Assembly (NCBI GenBank): GCA_008694505.1
Contig: VZDJ01000034.1
Coordinates: 4,062,514-4,126,513, forward strand
Origin: Cyanoderma ruficeps
Lineage: Eukaryota > Chordata > Aves > Passeriformes > Timaliidae
DNA length: 64,000 nt
Direction: 5' to 3'
Shown here: positions 37,201 to 48,600 of the stretch, piece after piece
How positions within the stretch are numbered: position 1 is the stretch's first letter
How the letters are laid out: every line of letters begins with the position of its first letter
The notes under the pieces: generated by a model
The model's input: only the letters and a program-made list of their open reading frames with translations
Databases searched by the model: none
What the model was told of the DNA's origin: nothing
Translations under genes and position numbers: made by a program

Positions 37201-37775
37201 TGCTTTTCTCAGGATAAAATAACATATTGCTTTTCCTTTAAACGTCTCAAAGCCCTGTGGCTACTCTGAACTCCAACAAAACCCTGTCCTATCATCTTTG
37301 TGGGCACTTGGGTATGTTTTCTATCTATAAGAAAACTTAATATTCTTTACTGTATTAAATCTTCATTATTTTCTTCATAAGATCTCCACGGTGCAGAGTT
37401 AATAATTATGCAACAGCACTTTGTTTGGAATACACAATATGCTAAAGTGCTGCCTGGGAAAATATTTTAAATACAGACTAGTCATTACTTTTATTAAATG
37501 ATTATAATTTTAGTGGGTTTGATGAACCCTCCCCTTGAGTGAAGTCTTTGTTTCCACAGAATGCTTTAATATGGATGAGAGTCATTCTCACAAAAAATAT
37601 CTTTAGTGATCTGAAGTTACTATACAGAGAAAAAAAAAAGGAAAATTAGGGTCAAAAAATAGAAGATTCTCATGTTTTTCACTGTATGACAATATTTTTT
37701 TCAATTAAAACCACTCAAATTCAATTTTAGTTCCTAAGGATTGTGTTAAAAAGTTGAGTTTGGGAAAGACCGAGA
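34251..37775. other. Non-coding, nothing firmly recognised
   Basis: No gene recognised. It contains a TG microsatellite and a block near 36,660-36,840 that resembles a conserved regulatory element. Confidence 0.5.
35268..35288 (+). repeat. (GT)n microsatellite
   Basis: About ten uninterrupted GT units. Confidence 0.9.
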
Positions 37776-37987
37776 CCAGCGGTGAACCCAGCACCACCAC
37801 TGTGTTCACCACCACACCATGGTGCAGTTTTCTGAACATTGTGAGGGGTGGGAACTCGTTCCAGCTGCCTGGTCAGCACCAGGAAACTTTTCTTAAGTTT
37901 TCTAAACCTCCCCTGGTGCAACCTGAGGCCATTTCCTCTTCTCCTGTCTCTTGTTACCTGGGAGGAGGGGTGGACACCCACCTCCCC
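37776..37987 (-). mobile_element. CR1 LINE fragment (upstream part of the 3' region)
   Basis: Diagnostic reverse-oriented CR1 wording: AACCTCCCCTGGTGCAACCT, GAGGCCATTTCCTCTTCTCC, TGTCTCTTGTTACCTGGGAG. It lacks the extreme 3' end seen in other copies here. Confidence 0.8.
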
Positions 37988-40655
37988 GTTTTATTTTGCC
38001 AGTGCCGTCAATGAAATAGAGTCAAGTTTGGGGGTTGTTTGCATACACTAATGTGTTTATTCATGTTCTCAGAAGTTTGGCCTCTGTAGCAATGCTAATG
38101 GGGTCATAAATTAAAACATGTTTGCTTCTATACTGCTCTTCTGCTGAGTGCATTACTGTAGATACATCACACTTGATAATTTTCTTTGGCAACAGTACAG
38201 TAGTGAAATAGTCCTTGGTAACTTGAGTTAATACTAGTTCATTTAACAGAAATTAAATATATTTTGCTTTCTGCTGAATAGATCATCTTTTATCTTTCTT
38301 TTTTTTTTTTCCTGAATGAACAAAGCTCTTTGGTGAATTGACTCCAGCATTAAAGACTAATGCAGTGTGTCTGGTCACCTTTAAATGAAATGTCTATTAC
38401 CCATAGGACCAATAACTCTTTCTTTTTAAAAACCTTCAGTTAAATGAGGATGATTTTGCAGTGTTCATTCTGCTACAAACAGATAATAACTCTTTGTGGG
38501 ATGTTAACAAACATTTCAGCTGCATCTGTGGGGTTACTGCCCCATCAGCCTCACGGAGGGTCCCTCCCTGCCCATATTTTTTCATTCCTCTCCCCAACCA
38601 CCCACCCACCCTCAACTTCTGGCTTGATGTCCTACACAAGTGATTAGTGTGCTGTAATTGAATTGACTGTAAAAAGATAATTAATTGATATTTCACTCCC
38701 GGAGAGGTCAGGCTGCCCTATCTTGAAGGGTTGTTATGGAAGGAGTCGTTCTGCTGGCACTTAGCCCTCGAAGGTGGCACATGAGCCTTGTCTTGGTGGT
38801 AGTAATAATTGTTGTAATTAAAATTAACATAAGGGGGGATTTAAGGAATGATTCTCTGATTTGGATGCTTTAGCTTCCCTTGAAAGCATGTGAAACTGGA
38901 ATTTATTTTAATGCTCAGCATAAGAGTTCCATTTGCTGTCTGAAACTCCTGTGCTATGTAAAGTGGGACTATTGAACTATCACTGGAGGCGTGTAAGTTT
39001 GAGAGGACTGATGTGAAATCCTGTCAGGACCTCAAAACCATTGATCTTGAGCTTTTCTTTGAACAGCTTCTTATTTTGAGATTATTTCAGCTAAAGATTG
39101 GCATGAAGATTTTTTTTAAAATAAATGGATTATCCACATATCCACATAGGACTTCACTGATGTTTAAGAGGCTCTTAAACATTCCCTTTAAAACCATGTG
39201 GCACAAGAGCTATCAATTAATAATATAATAATATTAAAAACACATTAAATTTAGTGACACAGGAACCTTTCTGAAACTGTTAGTGCATTAAGAGCCTGGA
39301 GTTATTCTGTAAGGAGTGTGGTTCTCACTCATTGCCCAGAGAATAAATACTGCCACTACAGCAAAAGCTAATGGGGAGAAAGATGTTATTTAATGTCCTT
39401 GCAGAGGCAAAGGCTTAACTTTTATCACACCATATAATGATAAAGTTATGGTGCTGTGGAGGGAACTGCAGCCCTGCCAACTGCAAAGTTCTTATTTAAG
39501 GTCTTCTAGCTCAGATAAAACATTGCAGTAGAACGTGATCTTTCCTTCCACTTCACCCCACAAAATTTGAGGCAAGCAGTGCTATTAATGATTCATATTA
39601 AACAACAGCTTTCCAACACCAGACATTCCTGCCAGGATGGGGGATGACCCATCAAGCATTCTCCTGGCTTCTGCTCTATGTTGTGAAATGCTTCTGCAAG
39701 TTTCCACCCATTAAGGACGTGACCAAAGCAGCCTCTCTGCAGGTTTCACAGGGAATAGAAGTTAATTAATAGGGAAATTTTGGTTCCTGCAGGGTGTGTT
39801 GGTATAAAATTATCATGAGGGGTCACAGTGTTCCATAATTGTTCACTGTGTTGGTTTTGCAAAAACCGTGCAAGGTGGAATCGGTTCTGTTACACCTGAG
39901 TGGAAACGGGGAAAAAAAACCCAATTTTGTGTAATTCTGTCAACAGAATTCCTCAGGCTTTGCAGTACTTCTTACAGTGAGATCCTGAAGAGATTTCAGG
40001 AAAGGAAGAAAAGTAAAAGCTGTTAAACTTCTGTCTGTGCCAACCTTAGTGCAAAATACTGTGTTTGCATGGATACAACACACTAAAATGAGCAAAGCAA
40101 TGGTGTATGCATTTAGTTCCAGGAAATAGTCCAGAAAATAACTTGTTCAGAAAATAACCAAAGCCGTGTTGAGAAAATTGTAGGGGAAAAGCCTAGATCC
40201 TATTATTCAAACTGAGAAAATAAGATGTGCCAATTCCCAAAGTTCAGGTAGAGATAACTATTTACTATTTATAGAGAACTATTTACTTCACTCCCAGTAA
40301 GAATGTTCCAAAAAGGAAGAGCAGATGAGAGTCTCAGATCAGATAATGTGCTCCAACTTCTGGTTTCAAATTCTTTTGACTGTTGAGTTGTACATTCTGG
40401 CTTTTGTCTTCACACTGCAGGGGATGATGATAGTTTAGTGACCAGGATCCAATTTTGTTTACAGAAATAAATAATAGGAAATCACAAGAGAATCTTAATG
40501 TATGTAAATCAAAATCCACCATAGTCAAGTGCTGATGATTTTGCATTTGTTCTTAACTTAAGAATGCAAAGGAAAACACTAGCACATCATAAATTACACC
40601 ATTTTTGGCACTTCCCCGAAGCACTACAGAAATACTTTTTTTTTTTCCCCTGCAG

Positions 40656-40741
40656 AAAGGAGGCAAAAAGCCAAGTGGCAGGATATCTGCTGAGAAAGCT
40701 GAGAAGATGACAGTCTCGCAGGAGAAGAGGGAAGGCAGCAG
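40656..40741 (+). other. Exon-like segment, 86 bp, unassigned
   Basis: A strong acceptor (T run, CCCCTGCAG) and a good donor (GTATGTGTG) bound 86 bases with only one open frame. It reads as a Lys/Glu/Ser-rich peptide beginning KGGKKPSGRISAEKAEK. If it is joined to an acceptor at 41,418 (GATCGCAG), the frame continues for seven more residues (ending KSPLSR) to TGA at 41,438-41,440. AATAAA signals follow at 41,656 and 41,682. This could be the 3' end of an unrecognised plus-strand gene. I cannot name the protein. Confidence 0.3.
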
Positions 40742-41655
40742 GTATGTGTGAATCAGGATTGCTGCTGCTCAGCTGGAGGCTGCTGCCTGCCCAACGCACA
40801 CTGATCCCCCTCCCTGGTGCTGTCCCCTTGGACAAAGCCCTGGGGTTTGGTTCCTGGGCACTGGGGGGGTCACACTGCCCTTCACATTTTACTCCACTGC
40901 CCCTCTAACTTCCTTATAGCCTGGGCTTGTGCTTGCGATAACATTTTTCAGTCCTTCGCTTTTGAGGGGTTTTGGTGTTGGGGTTTTTGGGGCTCGGGTG
41001 GGGGCTTTAAGTGCTTTTCTTGTTTTAGTAGAGCTTTTTCTCCCTTCATTCAATTGAAGTAGGTTGGGGAAGGGGTTTCACGGCGCCTTTAAAACTGTCA
41101 TCAAGCCTACTTTACATGGCTTTTAGGTGAGAAAACATTTTTTAGCTGAATTTTACAGTCTTCTCTGATGAGACTTGAGTCATTCCACCTAACCTTGCCA
41201 TTACACCTAACTTTGCTGCTTGAAAACTGGCGTGTTGAAACAAACCTCCAAAATTGCTTTGCATAGGATGTAGATATTAAAAAGAAAATAATTACATAGA
41301 GAAGAAAACCTTCTCTTCCGCTTATTAGGTTGGTCAAGTTTTGCAATGCTGGTTTGAACTATGGCAATGGTCATTGTTTCTTTAATTAATATTAAACATA
41401 TTGTTTGTTTGATCGCAGAAAATCCCCGCTCTCAAGATGAAAAAGTAAACCAAACCACCACCAAAATGCGCTAGTTTGACTTCACTGAAAATTTAGGATG
41501 TAATTTGGTGTGGAAAAAATAGAATGAGCCTTTGTGGTGTTAATGGATCAGAAGTTAATCCGAGTTGTAAATTTTCAGTGCACTTTGCTAGTTGAAAACA
41601 ACACCAGCATTCGATTTTTTTTTTGCTTGATAGGGGTGAATTAAGTAACTGAAAG

Positions 41656-41687
41656 AATAAACTGTCATTTCAAGTACAGTGAATAAA
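41656..41687 (+). terminator. Paired AATAAA words
   Basis: AATAAA at 41,656-41,661 and again at 41,682-41,687, with a third at 41,724. They are notable only because they follow the exon-like pair by about 220 bp. Confidence 0.3.
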
Positions 41688-42560
41688 CCTTCCTTTTTAT
41701 AAGTACCATGTGAGAGCATGGTAAATAAACCCTCTGCTTCCTTGTAACTGTTTAATCGATAGGCAGCTCAGAGAGCAATCCTGAATCTTTTCCATGCTCC
41801 AGCCACAGATGTGCTCACATTAAGGCTGTGGTATGACAGTAAATGAAATTGCAGCTACAGCAGCAAGTATTAGGGGGAAATGAAAATTCCTGACTCAGAG
41901 GAGCAGGGCAATGACAGAAAGACTCCTCATTATAGATCTCTTCATGTGGAGAAGAATGACTGGTAAATGAGGTTTGTGTGACACAAAGAGGATGGAAATA
42001 CAGTTGGACGTTCAGGCAGAAATTGTGCTCACTGTACAAAACAAACAGAAGAATAGGGCAGAGCTCATTTGCATTTCTTAGCTGAAAAAAATGAGCAGGG
42101 AGATAGAAATCCTCTGACACGGATGGAAGTTGCAGCAGTTCAGAGAAAGGTATTGTTTAACTTCCCATTATTTGGGTTGTGATGACAGTGACTTTTACTC
42201 TAGCCTGCTACTGGTAACTTCTTCAGTCTTTGCTTTAATTTCTCTGCTGTAGAATAGGTCACAGGCTCTCAAAATACTTGAGCAGATCTGCCCTGAAGAC
42301 ATTCTCCATCTTTGCCACTAGTTCAGCCAACAGCAAAGCATCAAATCATGATAACAGGCCTGGCAGCCCTGGACAGACAGTGGTCCCAGTGTCTAATCAG
42401 GCTGGGCCCACTGAGTTTCTCTGTCACAGACCAGATGTTTTCTCACCTTCAACCAGTATGAGAAGTCATGTTTAGGTCACAAGATGAGGGACAATGTGCA
42501 CTGGCAAATCACAGAAATCAGAGGGGTGGAATCTGGAATAGTGAGAGGAATACTGCTGAT

Positions 42561-42628
42561 GGCTGGGGATGGAACTGGATGGACTTTCCAGGCTTCCAAC
42601 CCAAACCATTCTGAGATTCTGTGATTTC
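42561..42628 (+). mobile_element. CR1 LINE 3' end, short
   Basis: Plus-oriented CR1 terminus: GGCTGGGGATGGAACTGGAT, CTTCCAACCCAAACCATTCT, ending GAGATTCTGTGATTTC. It is severely 5' truncated, and the flanking sequence to the left may extend it. Confidence 0.75.
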
Positions 42629-45600
42629 ATGAACCATTTAAAGCGCACTCAAAAAAGCTTCATTTACTACATGGAGCAACTGTGTCCCTCATTTCTGCCT
42701 TGTGACCAGACAATTGAGTGCAGACTGTTGGGATTCTTTTCCTTAAATGGCATCACCTGGATGCATTCGGACCCCTTAGTCTGAACCCATTTGTCTTATC
42801 CAATTAAATGGCCTAAAGAGTGGCAAATTCCCAGATTAATTGATCTAGAGTAGCTGGAGGTGCCTTCACAAGACACCATCATCCTCTGTGCTCTCTTTGA
42901 GCATAAGATTTCTTACTACTTGTCAATACTTGAAGAAATACAAAGGGTGTTGTTCACCCAGCTTAGCTGGCCTGTCACACTGTGATGGGAAGGGTCTGTC
43001 CTTGTATACTGAGGGATTTACCTGAGAAATCCCTGGAATGAAAGCCTTGAAGTGCTTGACTTCTAAATATTTTACACCATTAAAGACCAGGAGTAACTTA
43101 AATAACCAATTTATGCAGAAAAAGCACAGTGCTGAATTTCAGGCAGGCCCCTCAGTGTCCTCTCAGCTCTCTCACACCTCCATCCTCCCCTCTGTCTACT
43201 GATCACTTCCAACCAGCAGCAGGAGCTGAGTTATTAATTAGCTTCACCCAGAAGTCGCTCTCTGCCTGCAGTGGCAGCCGCTCCATTATCACCGGCTGTA
43301 TTTCAAACAATAGAAATGATTGAAACAGGAACTCCTACATTTCTGAGAAGATTAAGAATGGCACACCACCCTGTAATTTAGGTAGTTGTGCAAGTTTTCA
43401 TTTGCATTAGCAGAGTGGTGCAGATTGTGTTGAATTATTCCATAAAAATATCTTCAGGTTTTGAAAGATTTACTGTGCCATCTGTATGTTGTTTATTTTG
43501 GAGTGTTCTGGTGTGGTGGTGATGGATTTTGTGGTTGTTTTAAATGTATCTGTCTTCAAAGGAAGATGAAACTGAGCTTCATTAATTCCCTAGAAGCCCA
43601 GAGAGTGGCATGTTTGAGTCTCAATGCTGGTTTTAAGCCTTGAGAGCCACCTTAAAACTCTGATTGACATTTATAGAAAAGCTGAATTTAATTTTAAATC
43701 TATCACTCAATTCTATTTCCTTTATTAGTAAAATGAACTTCTTTCGTATGTGACACTGACAGTTATTGCAAGCAGAGAGTTGTTGTCACATATTTTGGTT
43801 TTCTTCTGTTATGTGGTAAGTAGGGTCAAGATTGTGTTATAATTAATTCAGAGAAGTTGAAAATCGCATTTTCTTGAAATCTGGATGAAGCTGCTTGATG
43901 TAGCTTTACTTACATTGTTCTGTGACTTCAATGATTTTGAATGATTTAGACAGGGTAGTGCTTAATCATGTTAGAAACGTAATTGGACATTACAGAGTCA
44001 TGTTATGATTTAAGATTCTTTTCGTATTTTTTGTCCCTTAAGCTTCTCCCTCCGTATCCTGTGCCCTATTTTTAGTCAGCTGGGCACTCTAAAGCAGCAC
44101 ATTGTTCACAGGAGGGTGCTCATTTCCAGTGGTTCTGCAGAGATCTTCCTCCTCAGGATTGTGGGTCAGAATCCTTCTGGTTAGGAAAGACAGTAATTGA
44201 AGGAACCTAGTCAGCACTAAATGTTCAGTTATTTTAGAAGAACTGGAACTTACTTGGCCCCTAATTCTGCACCTCACACCAGTGCTGCACGTTTGAATTC
44301 AGGGTTTTGAAGGAAAGGAAAGTTGTAGGATGGAGCATTTGTTGATAAAAGTGACAGGGCTTTACAAACTTTTTTCCTTATTACAACATTTGACTTTAGT
44401 TTTATAAACCCCCTTTTTTTATACAGATAATGTATTTGTCATCTGGGATATGGAAAATTGTTGCAGCTGGTGATGTGCAGATTTGCTGTGGCTACAAATA
44501 ACAATTTCTAGAATTTCAGAACAGCATTCAGCAAACAAAATATTTTGTGTTACACTTTGTAGTTTGGACTTTAATATTTTATATGCAAGGTTTCATCAAA
44601 AAGTGTAGGTGCTGTGTTACATGCCAGTGGAAAGTTGGTTTATCCAGTCTCAAGATGCATTTTTTAAATTCCATTGCACATTTTAATACATTGTTTTAAA
44701 TAGATTCTTCTCAGCTATTGAGGTGGAAGCAGCTTGTTTGTTTTTCCATAGCAGAGGTCACTATGCATCAGGTCGTCAGATGGCTGGAAAATAAAATTTA
44801 AAATAAGTTTCCTACTGCCACCCTGCTTTACTTGAAAAGGAGACTTTTAATTGTCTGGTCATTTTATTCATGCAGGAAAAAAACCTGGAATTTCACTGTG
44901 GAACTCCCTGTCAGTGCATGGAGAATATTGAATTCTGATGGAGTGTGTGAGGTGTGGGACTTCACCAGCAGTGGATGGAAGTTGTGTGTGAATCTGGGCT
45001 GGCTGGTGATGGAAGAGGAAATGTCAGCTTCCTTTATTATTTATGCTGAGCACTATTAATTACCTGCTCTGTGATGGGGAAGAAGCAGCCCCGTGCAGAA
45101 CCCAGATCCAATCAGTGCATGTGAGCACAAAGTTTACAGAATGACCTTGTGTGTAATTACTCATTTGGTGGCTGTTAGGAAAAGGCACAAATGGAATCTG
45201 ACATACATTAGAACACATTAATGATTGCCTTCCTCCCTCCATCCTCTTCTGCACAGAAAAATGATTTTAATTAAGACTTCCGTGATTAGTCATTTAATCA
45301 GTCATTAGGCCAATACAGATGGAGTCAATTAATTTTTTTACACTTGAATAGAGACTTGATGCTACTGCAAAACGTACAAGCCTTTTTTTCTTTTTCTTTT
45401 TTTTTTTTTTTAANNNNTTTTTTTTTTTTTTTAACATTGTATCATGGGCAATTGCCTTGATGTCTGTCTGGTGAGTGTGCACTGCTCTTCCCAAAACTGG
45501 GGAGATTTACAGCACATCAGTGTTATGGCAGCTATAGGTATGTTTTATTACAGGCTTTCAAATTTTAGGGAATCGGTTTGATTTTGAATTCAGAATGACA

Positions 45601-48600
45601 GTTGTTCTTGTTATGGAGTATCCTTGATTTTTTAATGAGTAATGTGGCAGAGTTGCCTTTTAAAGCAAGTGTATTCAGCATCTCCTAACACATTTCATTA
45701 TAGATGATAATACTCTGTGTTTCAGTGCTAAATTTCATGCAAGAATTTCAAATGTTTTAAGAACTTAAGGGCCTGTTTCTTTGGTGTGGGAAGGTTTTCT
45801 ATGTACTTGGCTGATTCCAAAATTGAAGTGGATGAATTGCAATCAAGACACAAGTTTGCTCCATCAAATAATAACCTGGTGTGCTAGATGTGTGAGAGGA
45901 ACAACTGCACTTGTGAAAATGTTTGTCCAGTAAGGGCAAGGAGGCCTGGGACATTTGGCTTGCATTTTAAATGTGTCTGGATTATTACTCTTGAACAGCT
46001 AGTTATAAAGGTCCTAATGTAAGACTGACCTGTGACATGAGAGAGGGTTGCAAAAGGAATGACTTGTGAGCCCCTCTCTGGAAAAAGTACTTGATAAAAA
46101 GGACAATGAAATGCTCAGGCAGTGTGATCTCCAGATAAAGAACTAGAAAGCAATTCAGATGGATTGCCAGCAAGCAGGCTCCTGGAATGGAAGCTGAAAA
46201 TGATTAAAAGTGGAGAACCCATTATTTAAAATATTCCATGTATCAGTTTGTTCATTCACCACCACCCAAACCTCTTAAATCCATCTCCAATGTAAGACGA
46301 AGACAAGGCAGTTGAAATCTGTGGGAGTAAGTGGGGTTAAGAGACTGTGCTGGCAAAGATTTCTGTAATTGATGATGTTTCTGTTCCATTTTGGGCCATT
46401 GTCCCCATGCTGGGAGAGGACAGGGAGCTGTCCAGCCTCAGGATGTGAGTGGCTCCTGTAGGTCAGGTCTGCACCGTGTCAGGAGTTTGCTGTAATGTTC
46501 TCTTGCACAGAGGCAAAAGGGGAAGGGATAGATTGATTTGTATCTTTTCTAGGAAAGCTTGTAAAGACTGAAAAATGAGCCCTGTCTTGTCTAGCCCAGG
46601 AATAATAAATAAAAGCAGGTGTGAGGTGTTGGAATTGAAAACAGCTGGATATGACGGATGTGATCCGACTTCTCTAGAGCTTCAGTCTTTAATCCCCGTG
46701 GCTCAGTGTGAATATTTCCCCCCTGATGCAATGCAGAAATAACAAATAGAACACAGCACATGGAAAGGTTCCTAGACCAAGAATGGAGGAGGGAACTACC
46801 CCAGTTCACTCTCTGCATGCTCACTTTTCCCTGTACCTGTGTACTCAGGAACCCTCTTAGTCCATTCTGCTGGTCCTCTCTGTCCAGTCCTTGGTGTTTG
46901 CAGCAGGGCATGGCGTGCTAAACTGAAAAAATGAGAAGATTCTGAAAAATTGTGTTGCAAACTGGAATCTACCTTAATTCCAAGCAGTATTTTGGCAGAT
47001 GATCCCCTCCCCGTGTTTGTGTAGCTTTTGCACATGAATGTTTCTCCCCAGTTCACACTGAACCGTCTCCATGAATGGCAATTAAATGCCTCCTGTGCCA
47101 TTAAAATGATCTGATATTCAATTAAAATAGAGTCATCCAGCCTTATTCTGCCAAATCCTGACCCTTGTGATCTGCCAGAAGGTGGTTTTGTCCACTGGAA
47201 AATCTGCCATCTAGTTCTGAGAGTTCCCTACCCAGAATGGATGGGAAGAGCTGTTCCTTGATTAGAGCTAACACGGTAATTGAGGTGACATCAACTGATT
47301 CATTGCACTTGTCTGAGGCAGCAGGATTCAAAAATAGCCACAGTGCAATTCTATCCCACCCAGTAATGGTTTTCTATTTAACCTGGGTTTAAAATGCTCC
47401 GAATGCTGGGATGAATCCTTTGGCATGGCTGTGCATTAGGATGTAAAAAAAACCCAGCAAAATACCCACTTAAGTAAATGATACGTGGGTTCTTTCCTTC
47501 ATGTTTATTCTATTCCAAGAGTTTGATAAGATTCATCAGGGTCACACTTGGAAGCTGTCTTGCAAAGTAGATCATTTAGAGAAGCGTTTTGGCACCCCGC
47601 GGGTTTGTCATATCTTCCAAGCAGGTTGTGCCAAAAGAAAATTGTAGAAACTGCTGTCACAGAGTACAAAATCATTGGATTTATAATAGGAGCCAGTGGT
47701 GAGAATTCATTATACATTCACACCTGCAGATAAAGAGCATCTAAAATTGGAAGTTTTATTCCACTCATCTTTGATCCTGATATTATTAGATTATATTAGC
47801 ATCATCCCACACAAGGCTCTGGAATTGGAGCAGGTACGAATTCCATCTATTAGTTTTTTCACGGAAGCCATTCTTTCTGTACACAACTTTACACCTTCCT
47901 TCTGTACACAACTGTGGCCTGTGTTTAGAGCACTGAGGCTCTTGGTGCCTGTCGTTCCGTTGTATGGTCCCAGGCTTCTAGGAATAATTTATCTTTTGTA
48001 AACCAAGGACATAAAAATCACTCGACTCAAATCATTCCACTCTCCTGAACAGAAACTTTTTCATAATTCTAAACTATTTGGAGAGCTTATAGCAAAATAA
48101 AGATCTGCCACCTGAAAGTCTTAATCTGCGCCCAGGGGAAGGTTAAAAGAGGAATGCAGATTTTTGTCTATTGTTGTAAGGGAATTGATAGTTTACTCAG
48201 ATGAATTAAGGCAATATTGTCTGAAGTTTTATAGGCAGATACTGTACCAACATTGTGAAGCCAATTAAATATCTAATAGCAATCCAATTAAGTTATTTTT
48301 ACGAGTATATTAGAAGTTACTATCAGTTTATTTGTAGGCAGCAATTTAAGTAAATCTGAAGGGTTACATACTGTACAAAAGAATCTGAAGAATCTGAAGA
48401 CTTTTGTTGTAAATAATCATTCAGACTGGACATTTTTTGCCAGACATATAGACTCTGTGTTCAGCTAAGAAATAAGCAGGGCATTGATTTTTTTTCTGAT
48501 TTTAATTACTGGAGAAAATGCAATATGAGTTGTTTATCCAGAATTAATGTCACTTGATATAAAAAGTCTACAAACAGAGGAATGTGGAGATTGACTAGTC

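Larger units (their letters stand above)
37988..42560. other. Non-coding, with a possible two-exon transcript tail
   Basis: No gene recognised. The most exon-like pair in the right half of the window lies here (40,656-40,741 and from 41,419). AT-rich, well-structured blocks at about 38,640-38,990 and 39,340-39,500 resemble regulatory DNA. Confidence 0.5.
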
